DNA from: Chlamydiales bacterium
Lineage (GTDB): Bacteria; Chlamydiota; Chlamydiia; Chlamydiales; JAAKFR01
Assembly: GCA_022601635.1 (NCBI GenBank)
Contig: JAJACG010000024.1
Span: forward strand, 62,001 to 126,000
Direction: 5' to 3'
DNA length: 64,000 nucleotides
Part shown: piece after piece, positions 53,118-60,669 of the stretch
How the letters are laid out: each line of letters begins with the position of its first letter
How positions within the stretch are numbered: the stretch's first letter is position 1
Translations under genes and position numbers: made by a program
Notes under the pieces: generated by a model
Told to the model about the DNA's origin: nothing
The model's database searches: none
What the model saw: the letters and a program-made list of their open reading frames with translations, nothing else

Positions 53118-53277
53118 CCTCTACCTCAGCCAATGTGGGCGATGCACTCTCTACATAGCGCCCCAAATACTCCCTTCCCTCATACTCAACAGCTGTGAGC
53201 TGCTGCAAAAGAGGGCGCAACTCAAGTGTCATTTTTGCACCGACAAAGATTTTGGAAGAAATGGAGGCCATCAATGA
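53107..53277 (+). CDS. Possible 56-residue CxxC-CxxC protein between pyrC and pyrD
   Basis: An ORF that exactly fills the only gap in the pyrimidine operon. It has GGAGG seven bases before its ATG, overlaps the pyrC stop by 11 bp, and its TGA overlaps the pyrD ATG (ATGA), the same coupling as carB-pyrB. It encodes C10-x-x-C13 and C41-x-x-C44 plus Cys29, which could bind zinc or an Fe-S centre. Against it: it is rich in CTC Leu codons, unlike its neighbours. An 85-residue frame on the opposite strand (53017-53274) has composition more like this genome. No family is recognised. Confidence 0.35.
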   Translation: MADSLYLSQCGRCTLYIAPQILPSLILNSCELLQKRAQLKCHFCTDKDFGRNGGHQ

Positions 53278-54341
53278 AACCTATTTATCATATAGACAAG
53301 TCTTATTTTGAAAATGCGGAAAAGGGCCCTTTCTTTCAAGGGGAGATACCACAAAGAGAGTTACTGCCTGAGAGTGAATGGATTGACTTCCTTGGATTCA
53401 AGGTTGCCTCACCACTTGGTGTACCAGCGGGCCCACTTTTGAATTCCAACTGGGTGCTCTTTGCAGCGAAGATGGGCTTTGATGTGGTCACCTACAAGAC
53501 GATTCGCTCTAAGGCGCATCCAGCCCATCCGCAGCCTAACATGGTCTATGTCGATACGCGTGGGGAGCTGACAGAGGAGCGCACGAGTGAAAAACTCTAC
53601 AAGAGAGATGAAGCGCCCAAAACGTTGAAGGAGTTGGCGGCGACCAACTCGTTTGGGATTCCATCAAAAGATCCCGATTTCCTTGTTGAGGATATTGCAA
53701 GAGCGCAAAATGGTTTGGCGCCGGGGCAGCTGATGATAGTCTCTGTGTTGGGTACGCCGCGTGAGGGTGAGGACTATGTTGAGGATTTTGCCGATGCTGC
53801 GCGCTTGGCGATTCGAGGTGGAGCACAAGTTATAGAGGCCGATCTATCCTGCCCCAATCTATCGGGTGGACAGGGGAGTCTCTTCTCCAACCCAGATAGT
53901 GTTTATGAGATCACCAAACGGATTCGAGATGCAATCGATGTGCCGCTAATCATCAAAGTGGGCGCTCTTTTTGATCTTGAGCTTGTACGAGCGATCATGG
54001 AAAAGGCGAAAAGCGCAGGTGCTGATGCAATTTGTGGCATCAACACGGTGAGCATGGAGGTGCTGAATCAAGATGGCAGCGCCGCTTTGGGTGAAAATAG
54101 AAGACGCGCCGGTGTTTGCGGCGGGCCGATTCGGCAGGCGGCACTGCAATTTGTGCGCCTGGCAAATGAGGTTGGCAATATGCCGATTATGGCAACGGGT
54201 GGGGTGACGGATCCCAGCCACTTTGATGACTTTTTAGAGGCGGGAGCCTCCATTGCAATGTCAGCAGTTGGCATGATGTGGGATCCCTACTTAGCACACA
54301 ATTACCACAGAAGTAAGTATGATTCAGGAATTTGTATTTGA
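53274..54341 (+). CDS. pyrD: Dihydroorotate dehydrogenase, class 1 type
   Basis: 355 residues from the ATG of MKPIYHIDKSYF. TIM-barrel flavoenzyme. It has G-V-P-A-G-P-L-L-N-S near the FMN site, and the active-site loop D-L-S-C-P-N-L-S-G has Cys, as in class 1 (soluble) enzymes, where class 2 has Ser. The FMN phosphate site is M-A-T-G-G-V and S-A-V-G-M-M near the end. No N-terminal membrane helix is present, so quinone coupling as in class 2 is unlikely. No PyrK-like flavin/Fe-S subunit lies beside it. It oxidises dihydroorotate; the electron acceptor is unclear. It overlaps pyrE by 23 bp. Confidence 0.9.
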   Translation: MKPIYHIDKSYFENAEKGPFFQGEIPQRELLPESEWIDFLGFKVASPLGVPAGPLLNSNWVLFAAKMGFDVVTYKTIRSKAHPAHPQPNMVYVDTRGELTEERTSEKLYKRDEAPKTLKELAATNSFGIPSKDPDFLVEDIARAQNGLAPGQLMIVSVLGTPREGEDYVEDFADAARLAIRGGAQVIEADLSCPNLSGGQGSLFSNPDSVYEITKRIRDAIDVPLIIKVGALFDLELVRAIMEKAKSAGADAICGINTVSMEVLNQDGSAALGENRRRAGVCGGPIRQAALQFVRLANEVGNMPIMATGGVTDPSHFDDFLEAGASIAMSAVGMMWDPYLAHNYHRSKYDSGICI

Positions 54342-54864
54342 GCTAGAGAAAATTGGCGCTGTAAAGCGGGGTGACTTTGTCCTTAAAAGTGGGGCTAAGT
54401 CTAAAATCTATATAGACCTTCGTCTGACAGTATCCTCTCCAAAACTTTTGCGGATGATCACCGATCTGATCTGGCAGCAGATTGAAGATCGCAGCTTTGA
54501 TTTAGTTTGTGGCGTGCCTTATACAGCACTTCCTTTTGCTACAACGCTATCTCTTGATCACAATATCCCGATGATTATGAGGCGCAAAGAGGTCAAGAGT
54601 TATGGTACGAAGAAGAAGATCGAGGGGATCTTCCAATCTGGTCAGAACTGCCTTGTTGTTGAGGATCTGATTACGTCGGGGCAGAGCGTAATGGAGACGA
54701 TTGAGCCGCTTGAGGAGGTGGGGTTGAAGGTGACTGATGTGGTGGCCTTTTTGGATCGTGAGGCGGGTGGCTGCGAAATGCTCGAAGAGCGGGGGTATCG
54801 CGTGCACACCTTAATTACGTTGAGTGAAATGCTACAAACATTGGAGAGCCATGCCCAGCTATAG
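54319..54864 (+). CDS. pyrE: Orotate phosphoribosyltransferase, UMP-synthase-like
   Basis: 181 residues. The PRPP-binding motif is V-V-E-D-L-I-T-S-G-Q-S, and the flexible loop is R-R-K-E-V-K-S-Y-G-T-K-K. Several stretches, G-D-F-V-L-K-S-G, I-Y-I-D-L-R and V-C-G-V-P-Y-T-A-L-P, are those I remember from the N-terminal half of animal UMP synthase. They are less like E. coli PyrE. It adds ribose phosphate to orotate. It overlaps pyrD by 23 bp and pyrF by 14 bp. Confidence 0.95.
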   Translation: MIQEFVFELEKIGAVKRGDFVLKSGAKSKIYIDLRLTVSSPKLLRMITDLIWQQIEDRSFDLVCGVPYTALPFATTLSLDHNIPMIMRRKEVKSYGTKKKIEGIFQSGQNCLVVEDLITSGQSVMETIEPLEEVGLKVTDVVAFLDREAGGCEMLEERGYRVHTLITLSEMLQTLESHAQL

Positions 54865-55600
54865 TGAACGAGCCAAGAGCTGCCTCAATCCTGCAGGAGC
54901 AAAATTACTGAGACTACTGGATGAGAAAAAGAGTAATCTCTGTCTCTCCTGTGATGTGACAACGAGCAAAGAGTTACTTGAGTTGGCTGATCGGCTCGGC
55001 CCAGAGATCTGCCTCTTAAAAACGCATATCGATATTATTGAAGATTTTACGCCTGATTTGACTCATCGTTTACAAGAACTTGCTGATAAGCATGGTTTTA
55101 TGCTTTTTGAGGACCGTAAGTTTGCTGATATTGGCAATACGGTGAGATTGCAATATGGTAGTGGCATCTACCGCATCAGTGATTGGGCTGATATTACCAA
55201 TGCGCATCTAACCCCGGGACCAGGTGTGATTGAAGGGCTTAAGCGTGTTGGACTAGAAAAGGGACGCGGTCTACTTCTTTTGGCACAGATGAGTTCAGCT
55301 GGAGCGCTCACACATCCTGAGATTGCTGTTCAGTGGGCGCAAGAACATGCTGAGTTTGTGATCGGTTTTATTGCCACCTCGCGTCTATGTGATGACTTCA
55401 TTCATATGACACCTGGAGTGCAGTTGAAAGAGGGGACAGATGCACTGGGTCAGCGCTATCTAACTCCACAGGAGGTGATTGGTAAGCGCGGAAGCGATAT
55501 AATTATAGTTGGTCGCGCGATTTATCAAGCGGAAGATCCTCTATCTGCTGCAAAAGCGTTCCGTGAACTCGCCTTCGACGCCTATCAAGTTAAAACTTGA
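54851..55600 (+). CDS. pyrF: Orotidine-5'-phosphate decarboxylase, eukaryote-like
   Basis: 249 residues from the ATG of MPSYSERAKSCLNPAG. The catalytic Asp-Lys-Asp box is F-E-D-R-K-F-A-D-I-G (86-95), with K57-T-H in I-C-L-L-K-T-H. The segments L-T-P-G-V-Q-L, Q-E-V-I-G-K-R-G-S-D-I-I-I-V-G-R and W-A-D-I-T-N-A-H are those of the C-terminal half of animal UMP synthase (URA3 class), not the shorter E. coli type. It makes UMP, ending the pathway. The start lies 14 bp inside pyrE in another frame. The stop codon lies within the -35 box of the glgC promoter. Confidence 0.95.
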   Translation: MPSYSERAKSCLNPAGAKLLRLLDEKKSNLCLSCDVTTSKELLELADRLGPEICLLKTHIDIIEDFTPDLTHRLQELADKHGFMLFEDRKFADIGNTVRLQYGSGIYRISDWADITNAHLTPGPGVIEGLKRVGLEKGRGLLLLAQMSSAGALTHPEIAVQWAQEHAEFVIGFIATSRLCDDFIHMTPGVQLKEGTDALGQRYLTPQEVIGKRGSDIIIVGRAIYQAEDPLSAAKAFRELAFDAYQVKT

Positions 55601-55625
55601 CAAACGCTTCAGTTTTGGGTATAAA
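55597..55625 (+). promoter_or_regulatory. Consensus sigma70-type promoter for glgC
   Basis: TTGACA (55597-55602), a 17-bp spacer, and TATAAA (55620-55625). This is one mismatch from perfect consensus and optimally spaced. It overlaps the pyrF stop and lies 37 bp before the glgC GTG, so glgC is probably expressed apart from the pyrimidine operon. Confidence 0.75.
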
Positions 55626-55662
55626 TAGTTGTACCGGCTATAACAAACCCAAATAAACTGGC

Positions 55663-57006
55663 GTGCTAATCAATTACAATATACAGGGAAGTGAGAAAGC
55701 GCAGTCGCTCTCGTTAGATCGCGTCTGTGTGATTGTTTTGGCAGGCGGAAAGGGCTCACGCCTAGAGCCTTTAACACAGACGCGTTGTAAGCCGGCTGTT
55801 TCATTTGGTGGACGATACAGTTTGATTGATGTCCCCATCTCACACTCGCTTTCGAGTGGGTTGACTAACATTTATGTGGTGGGTCAGTATCTTTCCTACT
55901 CCCTGGCCAACCATTTATCGCGCACCTATTTAAACTATGGTGTGCAGCAACGGCGTATCCAGCTTCTGACTCCGGAAGAGCGTGCTGGTGAGAAGATCTG
56001 GTATGAGGGAACGGCTGATGCGGTGAGGCAGAATCTGCACTACTTTTCAGATATAGCAGCTGACTACTTCCTCATTCTCTCTGGTGATCAGCTCTATAAT
56101 ATCGACTTTCATGAGATGATTGAGTTTGGGCTGCGAACTGACGCTTCGATGGTGGTGGCCACGCAGCCCGTAGCTGAAAAAGATGCTAAAAGAATGGGTA
56201 TTATGCGCTTAGCGCATGGCTCCTCACAGGTGATCGATTTTGTTGAGAAGCCACAAGAGCGAGAGGTTTTGCAAAAGTATGCTGCTGATGATTTTACGCT
56301 AAATAGAATGGGTTTTGATGGTGACAATCGCAACTATTTGGGATCGATGGGCATCTACCTGATGAAGCGAGCGGCTCTTTTTGATCTTTTGGAGCAAGAT
56401 TCGCGCGCTGACTTCGGTAAACATTTGATTGGCACCGAGATGCAAAAGGGCACAGTTCATAGCTATCTCTATGGCGGTTATTGGGAAGATATTGGAACGA
56501 TTGAATCTTACTATAGAGCTAACTTGGCAATGACCAGGCCCTGTATGGATCGTAAGCTTGGATTGGACTGCTATGATGAGAGCAGCTTGATCATTACAAA
56601 ATCGCATGATTTGCCGGGTGCGCAGATTTCACACTGCACGATGGAAAACACTCTTCTTTGTGAGGGATCGGTGATACGGGCCAATCTTCTTAGAAATAGT
56701 GTTGTGGGCGTGAGGACGATCATTGGTGAGGGAAGTGTTGTTGAGGATTCGATTCTTTTGGGCAATGAGTATTACCAACGGCCACCGAGGGAGGCTGGTG
56801 AAGCTATCTATGCGCCATCGATTGGAGAAAACTGTCTGATCAAGAAGGCGATCATTGATGAGAATGTGCTGATCGGCAACAATGTGCACCTTGTGAACCA
56901 AGCTGGGCATGTTGAGTATGAGTCGCCTGATGGCAAGATCTTTGTCAAAGATGGGATCATGATCATTCCGCGCAACACGCACATTCCTAGCAACTATAGA
57001 TTCTAA
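55663..57006 (+). CDS. glgC: Glucose-1-phosphate adenylyltransferase
   Basis: 447 residues, GTG start. It has the nucleotidyltransferase domain G-G-K-G-S-R-L-E-P-L-T near 30-40, with V-S-F-G-G-R-Y-x-L-I-D, the G-T-A-D-A-V catalytic loop, S-G-D-Q-L-Y and V-E-K-P. The sugar site is G-Y-W-E-D-I-G-T-I. The C-terminal left-handed beta-helix spans about 300-447. It makes ADP-glucose for glycogen, which chlamydiae accumulate. It is equivalent to CT489. It overlaps the phosphoesterase start by one base. Confidence 0.96.
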   Translation: MLINYNIQGSEKAQSLSLDRVCVIVLAGGKGSRLEPLTQTRCKPAVSFGGRYSLIDVPISHSLSSGLTNIYVVGQYLSYSLANHLSRTYLNYGVQQRRIQLLTPEERAGEKIWYEGTADAVRQNLHYFSDIAADYFLILSGDQLYNIDFHEMIEFGLRTDASMVVATQPVAEKDAKRMGIMRLAHGSSQVIDFVEKPQEREVLQKYAADDFTLNRMGFDGDNRNYLGSMGIYLMKRAALFDLLEQDSRADFGKHLIGTEMQKGTVHSYLYGGYWEDIGTIESYYRANLAMTRPCMDRKLGLDCYDESSLIITKSHDLPGAQISHCTMENTLLCEGSVIRANLLRNSVVGVRTIIGEGSVVEDSILLGNEYYQRPPREAGEAIYAPSIGENCLIKKAIIDENVLIGNNVHLVNQAGHVEYESPDGKIFVKDGIMIIPRNTHIPSNYRF

Positions 57007-57725
57007 TGAAACTATTTGCCCTAGCCGACCTCCACTTAAGTCATGGAGTTCCTAACAAAAAAATGGATGTCTTTGGTCCTAACTGGACCAACTACATGGA
57101 GCGCATTGAGTCCAACTGGAAGGCTGCTGTCTCTGATGAAGATTTAGTGCTGCTTCCAGGTGACATCTCATGGGCACTGAAATTGGAAGAGGCGCAGGCC
57201 GATTTTGACTTTTTGGAGCAGCTGCCTGGTACGAAAGTGATGATCCGCGGCAACCATGATTACTGGTGGAGCTCTGCTTCAAAAGTTCGTGCAGCGCTAC
57301 CCCCATCGCTCCATATCATTCAAAATGATGTCTTTAACATCCAAGATTTTTCGATTGCAGGCTGCCGTTTCTGGGATAGTCCTGAGCTCGATTTTTCCCA
57401 TCTCTATACGGGTAATTTTGTGCCACCTCCAATAGAAGAGCGGCTTTACAAGCGCGAGTTGGGTCGTTTAGAGATGAGTTTGAAGCAGCTGGATCAAAAG
57501 GCTAAGTATCGCCTTGCGATGACGCACTATCCGCCGATCGGTACAGATTTGGGGCCATCGGAGGCGAGTCTGTTATTTGAGAAGTACAGGGTGGATTTGG
57601 TGGCGTTTGGGCATCTGCACGCTTTGAATGAGACGGGGGAGTTATTTGGCACGGCTCGTGGAGTGCGTTATCTCTTTGTTGCGGCTGACCATGTTGACTG
57701 CAAGCCGGTCGAAATCACTTTTTGA
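57006..57725 (+). CDS. Calcineurin-type metallophosphoesterase
   Basis: 239 residues. The five blocks of the fold are present: A-D-L-H-L-S-H, P-G-D-I-S-W-A, R-G-N-H-D-Y-W-W, M-T-H-Y-P-P and F-G-H-L-H. It hydrolyses a phosphoester; the substrate is not predictable. It is coupled to glgC (TAATG), as CT488 is next to glgC in C. trachomatis. Its end overlaps the convergent acidic protein gene by 11 bp. Confidence 0.9.
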   Translation: MKLFALADLHLSHGVPNKKMDVFGPNWTNYMERIESNWKAAVSDEDLVLLPGDISWALKLEEAQADFDFLEQLPGTKVMIRGNHDYWWSSASKVRAALPPSLHIIQNDVFNIQDFSIAGCRFWDSPELDFSHLYTGNFVPPPIEERLYKRELGRLEMSLKQLDQKAKYRLAMTHYPPIGTDLGPSEASLLFEKYRVDLVAFGHLHALNETGELFGTARGVRYLFVAADHVDCKPVEITF

Positions 57726-58668
57726 CCATCTCTTTGAGCCACTTCTTGACTTCGGGAATGTCTGGATCATCTGATTTAATAGCAGTCGCTTCCGCCCTTT
57801 TTGAACGTTTCTTTGAGAGCTCTTGCCATGGAGTTGGATCGAAACCCATCCTCTCAAAATGAATCGCTGCCAGATCCAAAAATTCGCGGAAACTTCCCTC
57901 ATCAGGAAGAAGAGGAAGTGTTGCCTGTGCCATCTGACAAAAAAGTGGATGATTGGATGATTCAACTAGGTAGAGCAAAATCTCCTCAGCAAGCTCCAAG
58001 CTCTTCACCTTGCGGATCAACTGCTCTAAATAGGCGGTGCCCTCTTGCGGATTCTGCAAAATGGCCACACGTGCCAATAGAAAATCAAAGAAAAGAGGCT
58101 CAGAAATGTAGGGATAAAAGCCCTCGACTAAGTCATAGGCGTACTCAATATTCCCTGAGTCAATCTGCGTTGCGATATATTGATAGAGAAATTGATCGAG
58201 ATTATGCGCACAATGCTGCTGGAAGGCTTGATAGACAGCTTGCGGATCGGCTCCCTCATCAACATGGTCGTCAAAGATCTGCTCTAGATAGTCGACGATC
58301 TCTTGCAGCTCCTCCTCATATTGCAGATCACCCTGTTCAAAGTGCAGGATCTGGAAGTCGAGCTCATCACAAAAAACTGAAGGGCAGCGCTGCTGTGGCA
58401 GGTGGCGGCGCCAGAGCTCAAAAAGAAGAAGGTAGGCATAATCATTGTCTGCAGCCAGCGTATCAGCCATCTCGTCCGGACTATCAAACTCCTCCGCCAT
58501 CTGCTCAAAGAGCTCAACAGTAGGGATCGTCAAACCAGCCTCTTGCAGCTGCATGAAGAGCTCACCATCATCCAATGCACGATAGTCCTGCTTCTGCCAC
58601 TGCTCGAGTGGCTCATCTGCACCAGGCAGATGCATCATATTGTATCTGGCACGTCTATGAAGCTGCAT
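57715..58668 (-). CDS. Acidic helical protein of unknown function
   Basis: 317 residues, rich in Asp/Glu/Gln/Leu, predicted all-helical with TPR-like or HEAT-like helix pairs. No signal peptide or membrane helix. A basic last segment (about 285-317) contains K-K-R-S-K-R and ends K-K-W-L-K-E-M-V-K-K. No family is recognised. It stands alone on the minus strand between the phosphoesterase and the P-ATPase (31 bp downstream of the latter's reading direction start region). Confidence 0.7.
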   Translation of the reverse strand: MQLHRRARYNMMHLPGADEPLEQWQKQDYRALDDGELFMQLQEAGLTIPTVELFEQMAEEFDSPDEMADTLAADNDYAYLLLFELWRRHLPQQRCPSVFCDELDFQILHFEQGDLQYEEELQEIVDYLEQIFDDHVDEGADPQAVYQAFQQHCAHNLDQFLYQYIATQIDSGNIEYAYDLVEGFYPYISEPLFFDFLLARVAILQNPQEGTAYLEQLIRKVKSLELAEEILLYLVESSNHPLFCQMAQATLPLLPDEGSFREFLDLAAIHFERMGFDPTPWQELSKKRSKRAEATAIKSDDPDIPEVKKWLKEMVKK

Positions 58669-58699
58669 TACTTAACAATCCCACCTTTTTTCAATCTTT

Positions 58700-60562
58700 T
58701 CAATCCTTTTTTGCATGCCATCTATTAAGCAAAAGAGCGTTGCCCACCACACAGAGTGAGCTCGCTGCCATAGCAAATCCTGCAAAAATTGGATTCAATA
58801 ACCCAAAGACCGCCAATACGATCCCCACAATATTATAAATGAAGGCAAAAAATAGGTTTTGCCACACCTTATAAAATGTTTTCTTTGATAGAGAAATAGC
58901 ATCATATACTGATTTTAAATCATTATGCATCAAAGTAATATCTGCTGCTTCCATAGCAATATCGGTCCCAGTTCGCATTGCAAAACCAACAGAGGCTGCT
59001 GCAAGAGCTGGCGCATCATTGATCCCGTCACCCACCATGGCTGCATGTTCATAGCTCTTGACTACATTCGCCTTATCACCAGGCAGAACCTGAGCTCTAT
59101 AATCAATCTCCAACTCAGAGGCAAAGCGCTTAGCCGCCTCCTCCTGATCACCAGTCACCATGATCAGCTCTAGATCGAGCGATTTGAGCAGCGTGATCCC
59201 TCGCTTGGTTGTGCCACGAAGAACATCGCTCACAATGAAGAAGCCAGCCACCTGCTGCTCATCAGCGAGGCAGATGACAGAAGGCCCCTCAGGCTCTTGG
59301 AATTCTAGGCCTAGTTCGCGCATCCAACGTACCGACCCAACGCGCCACAATTTGTTATCAACAACACCTTCCACACCCTTTCCAGAGATCGCCTGAAACT
59401 GCGTTACGCTCTTGTTTGAACCCTCTTGTGCAATGACTTGGGCGATTGGATGTTCCGATGCACTCTCCAGTGCAGCGGCGATTTCGACCAACTCAGGTTC
59501 TGGCTTATCAACAAGCTTTGGCTTGCCCTCAGTCAGAGTGCCCGTTTTGTCGAGTAGGATTGTTTTGAGGTTTTTGGCCTTTTCGATCGCTTGAGCGTTG
59601 CGCACCAAGATTCCAGCTTGAGCCGCTTTGCCAACGGCAACCATGATGACGGTGGGAATAGCGAGGCCAACCGCGCAGGGGCAGGCGACGACGAGCACAG
59701 CGACGGCGTTGACGATTGCTTCAGCAAAGTTGCCAGTGAGCCACCAAACAATCAAGGTGGCTAAACTAATGCCGAGTACAAGAGGAACGAAGAAGCCGCT
59801 GACTGTGTCAGCGAGATTTTGGACAGGCGCTCTAGAGGCCTGAGCCTCATTGACAAGCTCAATAATTGTGGCAAGGGCAGTCTTATCACCAACAGCTGTC
59901 GCTTTGCCCTCTAGGACGCCATTGCTATTTTGGGTTCCGGCGAAGAGATTCATGCCCTCTTGCTTGTGGATCTGTTCGCTCTCTCCAGTGAGCATTGATT
60001 CGTCGACGTGAGAGTCTCCGGAGATCACGACGCCATCAATCGGCACCTTTTCGCCGGGGCGCACCTGGAAGATATCATCGATCACCATCTCAGCAACTGG
60101 TAGGGCGACCCACTGCCCCTCTCTTTTGACGCGCGCCATCTTGGGCTGCAGCTGCATGAGCGATTTAACAGCGCCAGAGGTCTTTTCTGAGGCGCGCTGC
60201 TCCAAATACCTGCCGATGCGCACCAAAGTAATAATAATGGCACCTGTCTCAAAATAGAGATGCTCTTTGAGTCCAAAGATAAAAACGACACTACTAAATA
60301 GGTAGGCGGCTGATGTACCTAGAGTTACAAGCACGTCCATACCAATCATGCGCATCTTAAGCGCTTGATAGCTATTCCTATAGAAGGTGGCACCGAAGAC
60401 AAACTGCACCACTGTTGCCAAAATGAAGGTGGCCCACGTTGGCAGCAGCGGAATTAAAGTTTCGATTAATAAAGGGAGCGTTAAAGCTGAACAGATAATC
60501 AGCTCTATGAGTGCTCTCTCGGAGCTTTTTTCTCCCTGCATCTGGTGGTGACTATGGTCCAA
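58700..60562 (-). CDS. copA: P1B-type heavy-metal (copper) ATPase without HMA domain
   Basis: 620 residues. The His-rich start M-D-H-S-H-H-Q-M replaces the usual Cys-type metal-binding domain. Six N-terminal and core helices precede the C-P-C metal site (294-296) and two more follow the ATPase domain. Actuator T-G-E-S is at 192-195, and the phosphorylated Asp338 lies in D-K-T-G-T-L-T-E-G. The S-E-H-P-I-A nucleotide His and G-D-G-I-N-D-A-P-A are present. It exports Cu+ (or Ag+) from the cytoplasm. The start is the TTG at 60562 or the ATG seven codons in. No CopZ or CopY gene is seen. Confidence 0.93.
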   Translation of the reverse strand: MDHSHHQMQGEKSSERALIELIICSALTLPLLIETLIPLLPTWATFILATVVQFVFGATFYRNSYQALKMRMIGMDVLVTLGTSAAYLFSSVVFIFGLKEHLYFETGAIIITLVRIGRYLEQRASEKTSGAVKSLMQLQPKMARVKREGQWVALPVAEMVIDDIFQVRPGEKVPIDGVVISGDSHVDESMLTGESEQIHKQEGMNLFAGTQNSNGVLEGKATAVGDKTALATIIELVNEAQASRAPVQNLADTVSGFFVPLVLGISLATLIVWWLTGNFAEAIVNAVAVLVVACPCAVGLAIPTVIMVAVGKAAQAGILVRNAQAIEKAKNLKTILLDKTGTLTEGKPKLVDKPEPELVEIAAALESASEHPIAQVIAQEGSNKSVTQFQAISGKGVEGVVDNKLWRVGSVRWMRELGLEFQEPEGPSVICLADEQQVAGFFIVSDVLRGTTKRGITLLKSLDLELIMVTGDQEEAAKRFASELEIDYRAQVLPGDKANVVKSYEHAAMVGDGINDAPALAAASVGFAMRTGTDIAMEAADITLMHNDLKSVYDAISLSKKTFYKVWQNLFFAFIYNIVGIVLAVFGLLNPIFAGFAMAASSLCVVGNALLLNRWHAKKD

Positions 60563-60625
60563 TTAATAGTTCCTAAATTAAAACTAATCTTTTTTATCCA
60601 TTTAAATAATAAATTAACACTTTTG

Positions 60626-60634
60626 TGATATAAT
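60626..60634 (+). promoter_or_regulatory. Extended -10 promoter for the 60670 gene
   Basis: TGATATAAT gives a TG-n-TATAAT extended -10 with a perfect hexamer, in an A/T-rich stretch with no good -35. It lies 35 bases before the ATG at 60670, which has AAGGAAA as RBS. The rest of the 107-bp gap from the P-ATPase shows nothing else. Confidence 0.55.
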
Positions 60635-60669
60635 TTAGAACAGTTTTTTTTATTACTAAGGAAAGTACT

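Noticed and set aside
57801..58523. 240-codon plus-strand frame antisense to the acidic 317-residue protein
   Set aside because: Ser/Arg/Gln-rich with no pattern. The minus-strand frame is longer, helical, and begins with a sensible start.
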